Shown here piece after piece: positions 28,792-38,104 of a DNA stretch of 52,986 nt. Positions within the stretch are counted from its first letter, which is position 1; each line of letters starts with the position of its first letter. The translations under genes were made by a program, and so were the position numbers. The notes below the pieces were generated by a model. That model made no database searches. It was given only the letters and a program-made list of their open reading frames with translations, and was not told where the DNA came from. Source of the stretch: Ruminococcus sp. (GTDB taxonomy: Bacteria; Bacillota; Clostridia; Oscillospirales; Ruminococcaceae); contig NZ_JAEFAJ010000020.1 in the NCBI RefSeq assembly GCF_016287535.1, positions 1 through 52,986 of the forward strand. Reading direction: 5' to 3'.

Positions 28792-28847
28792 GCTGTACAA
28801 ATCAGAAGCGGTTTTTTTGTGAGTTCCTACAATGATGAAAAATACTA

Positions 28848-28878
28848 TTGACTCTCACGTTACGTCATGGTCTATACT
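28848..28878 (+). promoter_or_regulatory. MerR-type promoter with 19-bp spacer
   Basis: TTGACT (28848-28853), 19-bp spacer, TATACT (28873-28878). The over-long spacer contains an imperfect dyad, ACTCTCACG / CGTCATGGT, centred near 28862. This is the hallmark of promoters untwisted by MerR proteins, so the downstream MerR gene is probably autoregulated. Confidence 0.8.
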
Positions 28879-28904
28879 GAGATCACACGAGAGGAGTGGA
28901 TAAC

Positions 28905-29636
28905 ATGATGACGGTCAAGGAAGTCAGCGAGCTGACGGGAGTGAGTATACGCACTCTGCGGTATTACGACGAGATCGGGCTTCTGCCGCCTGCGGATCAT
29001 ACCGAGGGAGGTTACAGGCTGTATGACGATACAGCTCTGGAAAGGCTCCAGCAGATATTGCTTTTCCGCGAACTGGAGTTTCCGCTGAAGGATATAGTCA
29101 GCATAGTTAGCAGTCCGGATTTTGACCGGAAAAAGGCTCTGGAGCAGCAGATAGAGCTGCTGGAGCTGAAAAAGCAGCGGCTTGAATATCTTATCGCATT
29201 CGCTCGTGGAATAAAACTGATAGGAGTGAGAGCAGTGGATTTTTCTGCATTTGACAGATCTAAGCTTGATGAATACGCAAAAAGAGCAAAGGAACAGTGG
29301 GGGGATACTCCCGAATATAAAGAATTAAAGGAAAAGGAGCAAAGCCGTACTCCGGAGGAAGAGCAGGAGCTCATGGAGAGATTCATGGGGCTGTTCGCAG
29401 AGTTCGGAGAGCTGAAAAACGGCAGCCCCGAAAGCCCAGAAGCGCAGGCTATGGTGAAGAAGCTTCAGGGCTTCATAACCGAGCACCTCTACACCTGTAC
29501 CGCTAAGATACTCTCAGGTCTTGGAAGAATGTACGCAGGAGGCGGAGAGATAGCTGAAAATATTGACAAGGCAGGCGGCAAGGGAACAGCGGAGTTCACA
29601 GCGGCTGCTATCGCAGCATACTGCTGTGACAAGTAA
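28905..29636 (+). CDS. MerR family regulator with TipAS effector domain
   Basis: A 243-residue transcription factor. The ATG at 28905 has GAGGAG eight bases upstream. The N-terminal winged-helix ('TVKEVSELTGVSIRTLRYYD', 'GLLPP', 'GYRLY') is classic MerR and is followed by a coiled-coil dimerisation helix (~75-110, Leu/Glu/Lys-rich). The C-terminal half ('DEYAKRAKEQWGDTPEYKE' to the end) is the TipAS domain, which in TipA binds thiopeptide antibiotics. A TipA-type multidrug-responsive activator is likely. The target genes may be this cluster. It ends in a strong terminator. Confidence 0.93.
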   Translation: MMTVKEVSELTGVSIRTLRYYDEIGLLPPADHTEGGYRLYDDTALERLQQILLFRELEFPLKDIVSIVSSPDFDRKKALEQQIELLELKKQRLEYLIAFARGIKLIGVRAVDFSAFDRSKLDEYAKRAKEQWGDTPEYKELKEKEQSRTPEEEQELMERFMGLFAEFGELKNGSPESPEAQAMVKKLQGFITEHLYTCTAKILSGLGRMYAGGGEIAENIDKAGGKGTAEFTAAAIAAYCCDK

Positions 29637-29647
29637 TAATCATACTA

Positions 29648-29679
29648 AGGGACGGAGAAAAATTCTCCGTCCCTTTTTG
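29648..29679 (+). terminator. Terminator of the MerR gene
   Basis: AGGGACGGAGAA (29648-29659) pairs with TTCTCCGTCCCT (29663-29674), followed by T5. Confidence 0.92.
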
Positions 29680-29785
29680 CTGAAATGTGACTTATCGTGT
29701 CATAGTTTATTAAAATTTACTGCATTATTTTACATAACAAATGTTGATATGGACAAAAAAGTATGAAAAGTGATACAATTTAATA

Positions 29786-29814
29786 TTGCAAAACTGTGAA
29801 TGAGAGTGTATAAT
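29786..29814 (+). promoter_or_regulatory. Promoter of the PL11 gene
   Basis: TTGCAA (29786-29791), 17 bp, TATAAT (29809-29814). Confidence 0.75.
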
Positions 29815-29872
29815 ATAATGGATAAGGACTGACGTCCTGAAATCGTGAAAAAAACAGACAGGGGGAATTCCT

Positions 29873-32623
29873 ATGAACCTAAAACTGAAAAAAATCGCGG
29901 CTGCTGCTGCCTCTCTCGCAGTTGCCGCAGGCTCGAACCTCAGCACGGGAGCTTCTTTTATCGCTGACGCAGCTTACGGAGTCGGAGGCAACGGCTCTGC
30001 GATAATGGAGTACCTCGACCGCGGCATTTACGCTATCAAGTCGGGTAACGGTATGTTCATCAGCTGGCGTTTCAACGCAAACGACGATGACAACGCCGAG
30101 TTCCAGCTCTTCCGCGATGACGCTCTCATCTACACCAGCAAGGCGGGCGAAGCCACCAACTACTGGGACGCAAGCGGAAATTCAAGCTCAAAGTACCGTG
30201 TCGATACAATTGTGAACGGCAATGTGGTAAGCTCTGATGGCTGCCGTAATACTTCGGGCACGAATTACTTCGACATACCTCTCGACGTTCCGAGAGGCGG
30301 AACTATCAACGGCGAGGCTTATACCTACTCGCCCAACGACTGCTGCGTGGGAGACGTTGACGGCGACGGACAGTACGAGATATTCGTAAAGTGGGATCCT
30401 TCAAACTCAAAGGACAACTCACAGACACACAATCCCGACAAGGGCATACAGGGCTTTACCGGAAACGTGTATATCGACTGCTATACCCTTACGGGAAAGA
30501 AGCTGTGGCGTATAGACATGGGAAAGAATATCCGCGCAGGTCAGCACTATACACAGCTCGCTGTGGCTGACTTCGACTGCGACGGAAAGGCGGAGCTTGT
30601 AACAAAGACCTGCGACGGCACTGTTGACGGTACGGGAAAGGTCATAGGCAACGGCAATGCCAACTATCTGGACAGTGCGGGTACGGTGCTTCAGGGACCT
30701 GAGTACATGACCCTCTTTGACGGCGCTACAGGCGCTGCTCTCGATACTATCGAGTTCCCGGTGCTCAGAGGCGACGCTACCAGCAATACCGCCAAGTCCA
30801 CATGGGGCGACAACTACGGAAACCGCTGCGAGCGCTATAACTGTGCTGTGGTTTATCTTGACGGAGTTCATCCCTCTGTTGTTTACGGAAGAGGTTACTA
30901 TACAAGGCTCACTCTTTCGGCTGTAGATGTAGTGAACGGCAAGCTGTCAAAGAAGTGGGTGTTCGATACGGGATTCGATTCGAGCAATCCTGCTTACGGA
31001 AACGGCAACCACAACGTAATGGTGGCTGACTTCGACAACGACGGCAGACAGGAGGTCTGCATGGGAGCCTGTGTTATCGACGATAACGGCAGACTGCTGT
31101 GGTCCACGGGAAAGGGACACGGCGACGCTATGCACGTGGGCGACCTTGATCCAAACCGTGAGGGAATAGAAGTCTTTCTCTGCCATGAATCGGGAAATTA
31201 CGGAGTTTCTCTCGTTGACGGCAAAAACGGTCAGATAATCTGGCATTACGACGGCGACAAGGATACCGGACGCTGCTGCGCGGACAATATAATATCCGGC
31301 AACAGAGGTGCTGAGTTCTGGGGGTCAAGACCTGCGTATAATGTTTATGATGTTTCAGGCAAGCAGATAGGAAGCAAGCAGCCTTCCACGAACTTCCTTA
31401 TCTACTGGGACGGCGACTTAGAGCGTGAGCTCCTTGATGATATCAATATCACAAAGGCAACGGGTATTGACCAGTATCAGAATATATTTACAGCCACAGG
31501 CTGTGCTTCAAACAACGGTACAAAGGCTGTTCCCTGTCTTACGGCGGATATACTCGGCGACTGGCGCGAGGAGCTCGTCCTCAGGACGGAGGATAACTCA
31601 AAGCTGCGTATCTGCTGCACAAATACGGAGACAAAGTACAGGATAACGACTCTCATGCACGATATGCAGTACCGTATGCAGGTATGCTGTGAGCAGTCCT
31701 CATACAATCAGCCGCCTCACCCCAGCTTCTACCTCGGCACAGAGGCTCAGCTCCCCGCAAGACCTGACGTAAAGCTCAACAATGCTCCTCCGGAGCCGGT
31801 GAACGGCAGACTGGTAAAGAATCTTCTCGTTAAGGACTACAGCAATTCAGGCTCCTGGAAGCTCATGGAGTCCAACAGGACGGGCGGTCTCATATACGGT
31901 GACAGGGACTTTACATATACTTCTCTTCCCTCAGAGCTTGAAAACTGCGAGTACATTATGACTGCCTGCAGCTCAAAGAATACGGACAGCGACCTTGCGG
32001 AGTTCACTACCGGCGAAAGGACGGAGGTATACGTTCTTGTTGATACAAGGGAGGAGGAAGCAAATTCAGTTCCCTCATGGCTGAGCAGCTACACAAGAAC
32101 GGAGCTTAATGCTCAGACAAGCAACGGCGTTACATTCGCTGTATACAAAAAGGAGTTCGAGGCTGGTCAGAAGGTAGTTCTCGGTACCAACGGCATGACA
32201 GGAAACGTTATCAATTACACTGTTTTTGTAAAGGAGCCGGAGATAGTCACAACGACTACTACGACAACAACAACTACAACGACAACTACGACCACGACTA
32301 CCACTTCGGAAACGACAACAACGACTACAACTACAGAGCCGATAACCTCCACTACTACATCTGACGAACTCACTGTAACGGTATGGGGCGATGTGAACTG
32401 CGACGGTGAAGTTGATATGTCGGACGCTGTACTCATTATGCAGAGCCTTGCAAACCCGAATAAATACGGCGTTAACGGCTCCGACGAAAAGCACGTTTCC
32501 GCTCAGGGACTTGCCAACGGCGATGTAGACGTCAGCAGTAAGGGTATCACGGCTAACGACGCTCTGCGCATACAGGAATATCTGCTCCACAAGTTCGCAA
32601 GTCTTGATCCTTTTGCAGAGTAA
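29873..32623 (+). CDS. Cellulosomal rhamnogalacturonan lyase (PL11-dockerin)
   Basis: A 916-residue secreted pectin lyase with an AGGGGGAA ribosome site. The signal peptide covers ~1-34 (cleavage near ADAA). The PL11 domain (~35-640) is an eight-bladed propeller with calcium-site repeats such as 'DVDGDGQYEIFVKWD', 'DFDCDGKAELVTKTCDG' and 'DFDNDGRQEVCMG'. 'MGKNIRAGQHYTQ' is very close to YesW-type rhamnogalacturonan endolyases. A ~140-residue beta module follows (~645-785), then a Thr-rich linker and a dockerin (~838-916, [19 protein letters not shown]). It should cut the rhamnogalacturonan I backbone by beta-elimination. It is an independent single-gene unit. Confidence 0.95.
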   Translation: MNLKLKKIAAAAASLAVAAGSNLSTGASFIADAAYGVGGNGSAIMEYLDRGIYAIKSGNGMFISWRFNANDDDNAEFQLFRDDALIYTSKAGEATNYWDASGNSSSKYRVDTIVNGNVVSSDGCRNTSGTNYFDIPLDVPRGGTINGEAYTYSPNDCCVGDVDGDGQYEIFVKWDPSNSKDNSQTHNPDKGIQGFTGNVYIDCYTLTGKKLWRIDMGKNIRAGQHYTQLAVADFDCDGKAELVTKTCDGTVDGTGKVIGNGNANYLDSAGTVLQGPEYMTLFDGATGAALDTIEFPVLRGDATSNTAKSTWGDNYGNRCERYNCAVVYLDGVHPSVVYGRGYYTRLTLSAVDVVNGKLSKKWVFDTGFDSSNPAYGNGNHNVMVADFDNDGRQEVCMGACVIDDNGRLLWSTGKGHGDAMHVGDLDPNREGIEVFLCHESGNYGVSLVDGKNGQIIWHYDGDKDTGRCCADNIISGNRGAEFWGSRPAYNVYDVSGKQIGSKQPSTNFLIYWDGDLERELLDDINITKATGIDQYQNIFTATGCASNNGTKAVPCLTADILGDWREELVLRTEDNSKLRICCTNTETKYRITTLMHDMQYRMQVCCEQSSYNQPPHPSFYLGTEAQLPARPDVKLNNAPPEPVNGRLVKNLLVKDYSNSGSWKLMESNRTGGLIYGDRDFTYTSLPSELENCEYIMTACSSKNTDSDLAEFTTGERTEVYVLVDTREEEANSVPSWLSSYTRTELNAQTSNGVTFAVYKKEFEAGQKVVLGTNGMTGNVINYTVFVKEPEIVTTTTTTTTTTTTTTTTTTTSETTTTTTTTEPITSTTTSDELTVTVWGDVNCDGEVDMSDAVLIMQSLANPNKYGVNGSDEKHVSAQGLANGDVDVSSKGITANDALRIQEYLLHKFASLDPFAE

Positions 32624-32641
32624 TACCAATATATATGATTT

Positions 32642-32670
32642 AAAGCTGCACAGAAATGTGCAGCTTTTCT
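32642..32670 (+). terminator. Terminator of the PL11 gene
   Basis: AAAGCTGCAC (32642-32651) pairs with GTGCAGCTTT (32658-32667), followed by T residues that run into the next -35 box. Confidence 0.85.
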
Positions 32671-32672
32671 GC

Positions 32673-32701
32673 TTGACAACGAGCGGCAGAAATGTTATCA
32701 T
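32673..32701 (+). promoter_or_regulatory. Promoter of the methyltransferase gene
   Basis: TTGACA (32673-32678), 17 bp, TATCAT (32696-32701). It begins immediately after the PL11 terminator. Confidence 0.8.
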
Positions 32702-32731
32702 ATATTATATTTTAGAAGGGAGAAGAAGGAA

Positions 32732-33523
32732 ATGGATATAGTTAATAAGGATATCGACGGCGGAAAAGCCTTCGACTGGGGAAGGACCTCCGAGAATTAC
32801 GCAAAGTACAGAGATATTTATCCCCAGGAGTTCTATGAGGCTCTTGTCAGCCGGGGCCTGTGTATAAAGGGACAGTCGGTCCTTGACCTCGGAACAGGTA
32901 CGGGAGTTATACCGAGAAATATGTACCGCTTCGGGTCTGAGTGGACGGGAAGCGACATTTCGGAAAATCAGATAGAGCAGGCAAAGCTCCTTGCGGAGAA
33001 GGGCGGAATGGATATTGATTTCTTTGCCTCTCCGGCGGAGGATATAGACCTTCCGGGCAGCAGCTTTGATATAGTCACAGCCTGTCAGTGCTTCTGGTAC
33101 TTTGATTACAAGAGGCTTGTACCTAAGCTGTGTGAGCTCTTGAAGGAAAACGGCAGACTTGTTGTAATGCAGATGGCGTGGCTGCCCTTTGAGGATAAGA
33201 TAGCAGGAAAAAGCGAGGAGCTTGTACTGAAATACAATCCGAAATGGACAGGGGGCGGCTGGACGAGACAGTCCGTATCCATAGACGAAGAGGTGCTGAG
33301 AGCCTTTGAGATAACCGAGCGTGTGGAGTTCGACGTGAATGTGCATTTTACCCGTGACAGCTGGAACGGCAGAATGAAAGCCTGCCGCGGTATTGAGGCT
33401 TCACTTAGCAAGGAGGATACCGAAGCGTGGGAGAAGGAGCATAAAGCTCTCCTTAACAGCATAGCTCCGGAGGAGTTCGATGTGCTCCATTATGTCGCTA
33501 TGGCGATACTGAAAAAGAAGTAA
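32732..33523 (+). CDS. SAM-dependent methyltransferase (class I)
   Basis: A 263-residue cytoplasmic methyltransferase with a Rossmann fold. Motif I 'VLDLGTGTGVIP' binds SAM; 'WTGSDISENQIEQAK' provides the acidic loop, and 'FDIVTACQCFWYFD' is the post-I/motif II region. The size and the 'FDWGRTSENYAKYRDIYP' N-terminus fit Methyltransf_11/25-type enzymes. The substrate is unknown. It has its own promoter and terminator; no pathway partners are adjacent. Confidence 0.9.
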   Translation: MDIVNKDIDGGKAFDWGRTSENYAKYRDIYPQEFYEALVSRGLCIKGQSVLDLGTGTGVIPRNMYRFGSEWTGSDISENQIEQAKLLAEKGGMDIDFFASPAEDIDLPGSSFDIVTACQCFWYFDYKRLVPKLCELLKENGRLVVMQMAWLPFEDKIAGKSEELVLKYNPKWTGGGWTRQSVSIDEEVLRAFEITERVEFDVNVHFTRDSWNGRMKACRGIEASLSKEDTEAWEKEHKALLNSIAPEEFDVLHYVAMAILKKK

Positions 33524-33552
33524 AAAAAGAGGTCTTAAAGACCTCTTTTTCT
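33524..33552 (+). terminator. Terminator of the methyltransferase gene
   Basis: AAAAAGAGGTCT pairs with AGACCTCTTTTT around a short TAA loop; it overlaps the stop codon region and can act in both directions. Confidence 0.85.
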
Positions 33553-33569
33553 ATTTCAGATATTTGGAT

Positions 33570-33743
33570 ATTTAATTTTTGGGCGGTTATGGCGTTCGCA
33601 ATTGCTGATTATATCACAAAACCAAATCCGGTCAAGACTAAAACAAGCGCCATAAATGGCGGTCTTGACAGAATTTGTGTTTGTGATGCAGTGCAATTAC
33701 GCAAACGCCCGGCGTCTGACGACCACCTGAAATGTTATTTATC
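33570..33743. mobile_element. MITE-like palindromic element, copy C (inverted relative to B)
   Basis: About 170 bp between the methyltransferase and uvrA. Its reverse complement aligns with copy B along the full length: GGTGGTCG end, GCCGGGCGTTTG, AAATTCTGTCAAGACCGCC, the CGCCATTTATGGCG-type tip, and the internal promoter (minus strand TTGACC 33630-33635, 16 bp, TATAAT 33608-33613). The end of the element (GATAAATAA) coincides with the last two codons and stop codon of uvrA. Confidence 0.75.
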
Positions 33744-36560
33744 CAGATATTTTTTCAGATACTGTCCCGTGTAGGAATTCTTGCACTGAGCCACTTCTTC
33801 TGGAGTACCCTGTGCAACAACTGTTCCGCCGCCGTCGCCGCCCTCTGGACCGAGGTCGATGATATGGTCGGCGACCTTTATCACGTTGAGATTGTGTTCA
33901 ATAACAAGAACTGTGTTTCCCTGATCGGTAAGCCGCTGAAGTACGTCTATGAGCTTGTGTACATCGGCTGTGTGAAGTCCGGTGGTAGGCTCGTCGAGTA
34001 TATATATAGTGCTTCCCGTAGAACGCTTGGAAAGCTCGGTGGAGAGCTTTACACGCTGAGCCTCGCCGCCTGAGAGAGTAGTCGCCGGCTGACCTATCTT
34101 GATGTAGCCGAGACCGACCTCCTGCAAGGTTTTCAGCTTCTTGGCGATCTTAGGGATATGCTCGAAGAACTCCACACCCTCGTCAACTGTCATTTCAAGC
34201 ACGTCGTATATTGACTTGCCCTTGTAGTGTATCTCAAGGGTCTCACGGTTGTAGCGTCTGCCCTTGCAGACCTCGCAGGGAACATATATATCCGGAAGAA
34301 AGTGCATTTCTATCTTGATTATGCCGTCACCCTCACAGGCTTCACAGCGTCCGCCCTTGACGTTGAAGGAGAATCTTCCGCTGCTGTAGCCGTGAGCCTT
34401 CGCGTCGGGAGTTTTTGCGAACAGGTCGCGTATATCGGTGAATACTCCCGTATATGTGGCAGGATTCGACCTTGGAGTGCGTCCGATAGGGGACTGGTCT
34501 ATGCAAATGACCTTGTCGAGATATTCAAGACCCTCCATAGAGGCGAATTCGCCGCATCTCGTCTTTGCGCGGTTCAGCTTTGCGGCAAGGTGCTTGTAGA
34601 TTATCTCGTTGACGAGGGAGGACTTTCCGGAGCCTGAAACACCTGTGATGCACACAAGCTCGCCAAGCGGTATCCGCACGTCAATATTGCGGAGATTGTG
34701 CTCGGAGGCTCCGCGGACAGTAAGGAATTTTCCGTTTCCGCTCCTGCGTTGCTTTGGTATCTCTATCTTCTTTTTGCCGCTGAGATATTGTCCTGTTATT
34801 GAGGTCCTGCATTTGAGGAGCTTGTCCACAGTTCCCGAAAAGACCACCTCACCGCCGTGTATGCCTGCACCGGGACCTATATCGACTATATAGTCCGCGG
34901 CAAGCATAGTGTCGTCGTCATGCTCTACGACTATGAGAGTGTTTCCGAGGTCGCGGAGACGTTTCAGAGTGGCTATGAGCTTGTCGTTGTCACGCTGGTG
35001 AAGTCCTATGCTCGGCTCGTCCAGTATATACAGCACGCCCACAAGTGATGAGCCTATCTGGGTCGCAAGTCTGATACGCTGGCTCTCTCCTCCTGAGAGA
35101 GTGCCTGCGGCTCTTGAAAGGGTCAGGTAATCGAGACCTACGCTGCTGAGGAAGCCGAGGCGCTCCTTTATCTCCTTGATTATGCGCTCGCCTATATAGG
35201 AGTCATGTTCGGAGAGTTTCAGTCCGCTGAAGAAGCGGAGACATTCCTTTACTGAAAGGTCGGTTATCTCGCTTATATTCTTTCCGCCTACGGTAACTGC
35301 GAGGTACTCGTCACGGAGTCGTCTGCCTCTGCACGACGGGCAGTTGACCTCGCTCATATATTCCTCTATCTCGTTCCTTGACCACTCGCTGGAGGTCTCC
35401 TTATAGCGGCGTTCGAGGTTGTTTATAACGCCCTCGAAGGGGGAGCGGTAGCTGCCGCCGCCAAGAGATGCAGGACGTTTCAGTTCAAGAGTCTCATCTC
35501 CCGTACCATAGAGGAAGAGATTGAGCTGTTCCTTGCTTAGCTCCTTTACCGGAACATTTATGGGAACGCTGTATTTCTTTGATATCGCTTTGTAGTACAT
35601 TGTAGCTACGGAAGTCTCGTCAAGACTGTTCCAGCCTGATGCGTTTATGGCGCCGTCCTCTATGGAGAGGTCTGTATTGGGTATCACCAGCTCCGGGTCG
35701 ATATGGCGGAAAACTCCGAGACCTGTACACTTGGGGCAGGCTCCCACGGGATTGTTGAAGGAGAACATTACAGGTTCCAGCTCGCCTATACTTATGTTAT
35801 GTTCGGGGCAGGCGTAATTCTGTGAGAAGAGTATCTCCTCGCCGTCTATAACGTCGGCAATGGCAAGTCCGCCTGAAAGGTCGAAAACAGTTTCAAGGCT
35901 GTCTGTGATACGTGATTCTATACCCTCTTTTATTACGATACGGTCAACGATTATCTCGATATTATGCTTCTTGTTCTTGTCAAGCTTTATCTCCTCCGCA
36001 AGCTCGTACATTATACCGTCGATACGAGCTCTTACAAAGCCTGAGCGCTTTGCGCCTTCCAGCTCCTTTGTGTACTGTCCCTTGCGGTTCCTTACTATGG
36101 GAGCAAGCAGCTGGAGCTTGGTGCCTGCTGGCAGAGCCATGAGGGTGTCCACCATCTGGTCTATGGTCTGCTGGGATATCTCCCTGCCGCAGACTGGACA
36201 GTGCGGTATGCCTATCCTTGCGTAGAGCAGTCTGAGATAATCGTATATTTCCGTTACAGTTCCAACGGTAGAGCGGGGGTTCTTGGAGGTGGTCTTCTGG
36301 TCTATGGATATAGCAGGGGAAAGTCCCTCTATGCTGTCAACGTCGGGCTTTTCCATTTGTCCCAGGAACATTCTCGCGTAGGAGGAAAGGCTTTCCACAT
36401 AGCGGCGCTGACCGTCAGCGTATATGGTGTCAAAGGCAAGTGATGACTTGCCTGAGCCGGACAGTCCGGTCATAACGATAAGGCGGTCACGGGGGAGCTC
36501 AAGGTCTATATTTTTGAGGTTGTTTTCTCTTGCGCCCTTTATGATGATTTTATCGGTCAT
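33735..36560 (-). CDS. uvrA: Excinuclease ABC subunit A
   Basis: A 941-residue ABC-type DNA damage sensor of nucleotide excision repair. The start at 36560 has AAGGAG upstream. Two ATPase modules carry Walker A 'GLSGSGKSS' and 'GVSGSGKSS' and signature motifs '[12 protein letters not shown]' and '[12 protein letters not shown]'. Zinc fingers include CPVCGREI and the C-terminal CEACEGDGI...CEVCKGRRY. '[15 protein letters not shown]' is the UvrB-interaction region. Length is normal. A divergent GNAT gene has back-to-back promoters with it. No LexA box was seen. The final codons appear to come from, or be shared with, the edge of MITE copy C. Confidence 0.98.
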   Translation of the reverse strand: MTDKIIIKGARENNLKNIDLELPRDRLIVMTGLSGSGKSSLAFDTIYADGQRRYVESLSSYARMFLGQMEKPDVDSIEGLSPAISIDQKTTSKNPRSTVGTVTEIYDYLRLLYARIGIPHCPVCGREISQQTIDQMVDTLMALPAGTKLQLLAPIVRNRKGQYTKELEGAKRSGFVRARIDGIMYELAEEIKLDKNKKHNIEIIVDRIVIKEGIESRITDSLETVFDLSGGLAIADVIDGEEILFSQNYACPEHNISIGELEPVMFSFNNPVGACPKCTGLGVFRHIDPELVIPNTDLSIEDGAINASGWNSLDETSVATMYYKAISKKYSVPINVPVKELSKEQLNLFLYGTGDETLELKRPASLGGGSYRSPFEGVINNLERRYKETSSEWSRNEIEEYMSEVNCPSCRGRRLRDEYLAVTVGGKNISEITDLSVKECLRFFSGLKLSEHDSYIGERIIKEIKERLGFLSSVGLDYLTLSRAAGTLSGGESQRIRLATQIGSSLVGVLYILDEPSIGLHQRDNDKLIATLKRLRDLGNTLIVVEHDDDTMLAADYIVDIGPGAGIHGGEVVFSGTVDKLLKCRTSITGQYLSGKKKIEIPKQRRSGNGKFLTVRGASEHNLRNIDVRIPLGELVCITGVSGSGKSSLVNEIIYKHLAAKLNRAKTRCGEFASMEGLEYLDKVICIDQSPIGRTPRSNPATYTGVFTDIRDLFAKTPDAKAHGYSSGRFSFNVKGGRCEACEGDGIIKIEMHFLPDIYVPCEVCKGRRYNRETLEIHYKGKSIYDVLEMTVDEGVEFFEHIPKIAKKLKTLQEVGLGYIKIGQPATTLSGGEAQRVKLSTELSKRSTGSTIYILDEPTTGLHTADVHKLIDVLQRLTDQGNTVLVIEHNLNVIKVADHIIDLGPEGGDGGGTVVAQGTPEEVAQCKNSYTGQYLKKYLDK

Positions 36561-36638
36561 AAAAACTCCTTCTTGATGTTGCAAAGTATAATATGGCAGA
36601 CAGCTTCTGATAAAGCTGCCGGCTGCACAATCAAATAC

Positions 36639-36667
36639 ATTATATCACGCCGCGGCTGCAATTTCAA
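36639..36667 (-). promoter_or_regulatory. Promoter of uvrA
   Basis: On the minus strand TTGAAA (36662-36667), 17 bp, TATAAT (36639-36644). Its -35 box is five bases from the divergent GNAT -35 box. Confidence 0.85.
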
Positions 36668-36671
36668 GACA

Positions 36672-36700
36672 TTGACATATCTTTATTTTTGCCTTATAAT
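36672..36700 (+). promoter_or_regulatory. Promoter of the GNAT-SDR operon
   Basis: A perfect TTGACA (36672-36677), 17 bp, perfect TATAAT (36695-36700). Confidence 0.92.
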
Positions 36701-36725
36701 ACCATTTATGAAGGAGATGAACGCA

Positions 36726-37190
36726 ATGGAGATAAGGAAGGCAGAAGAAACAGATGCAGCCCTGATAAAAGAGCTGACTCACAGAACTGTATCAGCAATT
36801 TATCCGCATTATTACCCTGATGGAGCTGTAAGGTTCTTCCTTGAACACCATTCTGAGGAAAAAATAATTCGTGAAATAAAAGCAGGGGAGGTCTACCTGC
36901 TCACAGATGATAAGGGTCAGCCTGCCGGTACAGTCACTGTTAACGGAAATGAGATAAACCGTCTCTTCGTACTGCCGGAGTTTCAGGGGAAAGGTTTCGG
37001 CGGAAGGCTCATAGCCTTTGCGGAGGAGCTTATAGCGGAAAACTACAGTGAAGCCGAGCTCAGCGCTTCGTTTCCTGCTAAAGCGATATATCTCAAAAAG
37101 GGCTACAGGGCTGTGGAGTTTCACAGCATACTCACTGAAAACGGTGATTATCTCTGCTATGACTACATGAAAAAGGAGCTCATGCCATGA
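36726..37190 (+). CDS. GNAT family acetyltransferase
   Basis: A 154-residue acetyl-CoA-dependent N-acetyltransferase. The ATG at 36726 is nine bases from AAGGAG; the upstream frame passes through the promoter. The motif 'RLFVLPEFQGKGFGGRLIAF' gives the acetyl-CoA pyrophosphate loop (Q-G-K-G-F-G), and 'AIYLKKGY' is the typical end. The stop overlaps the start of the next gene (ATGA), so the two are translationally coupled. Substrate unknown. Confidence 0.9.
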   Translation: MEIRKAEETDAALIKELTHRTVSAIYPHYYPDGAVRFFLEHHSEEKIIREIKAGEVYLLTDDKGQPAGTVTVNGNEINRLFVLPEFQGKGFGGRLIAFAEELIAENYSEAELSASFPAKAIYLKKGYRAVEFHSILTENGDYLCYDYMKKELMP

Positions 37191-38053
37191 ATATACTTGT
37201 TGCAGGCGGCACTCGGTTTTTCGGTATACCAATGATACACAGGCTCATTGAGAGCGGTCATGCTGTGACAGTCGCAACACGTGGCAGGACTCCCGACGGC
37301 TTCGGCGATAAAATAAAAAGGCTATGCCTTGACAGGAACAATGAGGAAAGCATTGCCGACGCACTTGACGGAAGCAGCTTTGACGTGGTCATCGACAAGC
37401 TCGCATATTCATCGAATGACGTTCGCAGGCTCCTTGACCATGTAGAGTGCGGAAAATATGTCCTCGTGTCCTCGGCGGCTGTCTATGAGCATACCGGGTT
37501 ATGTACTTCTGAGGACTGCTTTGAGCCGGCGGACTATCCGCTCAGGTGGTGTGAAAGGTCGGACTGCGGCTACGGCGAGGCAAAGCGTCAGGCTGAATGT
37601 GCTCTGGTACAGGCATATCCCGGACAGAAGTATACTGTAGTGCGCTATCCGGTCGTTGTGGGCAGGAACGACTACACAGGGCGGCTTCGTTTTTATGTGG
37701 AAAAAATACTTGCAGGCGAGCCGATGTATATTGACGATCCTGATTCGCGGATAAGCCTGATAGACGAGGCAGATGCCGGGGAGTTTATGGCATATGTCGC
37801 AGAGCGTGATATCAGCGGAGCTGTAAACGGCTGCTGCTGCGGCGATATATCTCCTGCGGAAATAGTACGGTATATCGAAAATAGGACCGGCAGAAAAGCT
37901 TTGCTGACCGGAAGTGGAGAGGCTGCTCCCTATAACGGCTATCCTGCCTTTGCTGTTCTTGATACTTCAAAGGCAAGATCGGCAGGATTTGTTTTTTGTG
38001 ACGTTAAAGAAGCGGTATACAGAGCGATAGACAGCTATCTTGCAGAGCTTTGA
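37187..38053 (+). CDS. NAD-dependent epimerase/dehydratase (extended SDR)
   Basis: A 288-residue Rossmann-fold protein. 'ILVAGGTRFFGIPMIHRLI' is the NAD(P)-binding motif (GGTRFFG, as in atypical SDRs of the isoflavone-reductase/CSP41 type). 'VLVSSAAVYE' and 'GYGEAKRQAE' supply Ser/Tyr-x-x-x-Lys-like catalytic positions, with the Tyr in CGYGEAK. It starts four bases inside the GNAT gene (ATGA overlap). Reductase or sugar-nucleotide epimerase activity is inferred; no sugar-nucleotide genes are next to it. Confidence 0.85.
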   Translation: MNILVAGGTRFFGIPMIHRLIESGHAVTVATRGRTPDGFGDKIKRLCLDRNNEESIADALDGSSFDVVIDKLAYSSNDVRRLLDHVECGKYVLVSSAAVYEHTGLCTSEDCFEPADYPLRWCERSDCGYGEAKRQAECALVQAYPGQKYTVVRYPVVVGRNDYTGRLRFYVEKILAGEPMYIDDPDSRISLIDEADAGEFMAYVAERDISGAVNGCCCGDISPAEIVRYIENRTGRKALLTGSGEAAPYNGYPAFAVLDTSKARSAGFVFCDVKEAVYRAIDSYLAEL

Positions 38054-38059
38054 AAGAAA

Positions 38060-38095
38060 AAGTGCCGATACGTAACGTATCGGCACTTATTTTAC
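38060..38095. terminator. Bidirectional terminator between SDR and GH13 genes
   Basis: AAGTGCCGATACG (38060-38072) pairs with CGTATCGGCACTT (38076-38088), loop TAA, A- and T-rich flanks on both sides. Confidence 0.9.
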
Positions 38096-38104
38096 TCTTT
38101 ACTG

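Noticed and set aside
30400..32620. Minus-strand open frames of 60-210 codons under the PL11 gene
   Set aside because: Shadows of a clearly coding, high-G+C plus-strand gene; no promoters or ribosome sites.
33589..33774. Short open frame inside the uvrA-methyltransferase gap
   Set aside because: Lies within MITE copy C and has no ribosome site; copies A and B do not preserve it.
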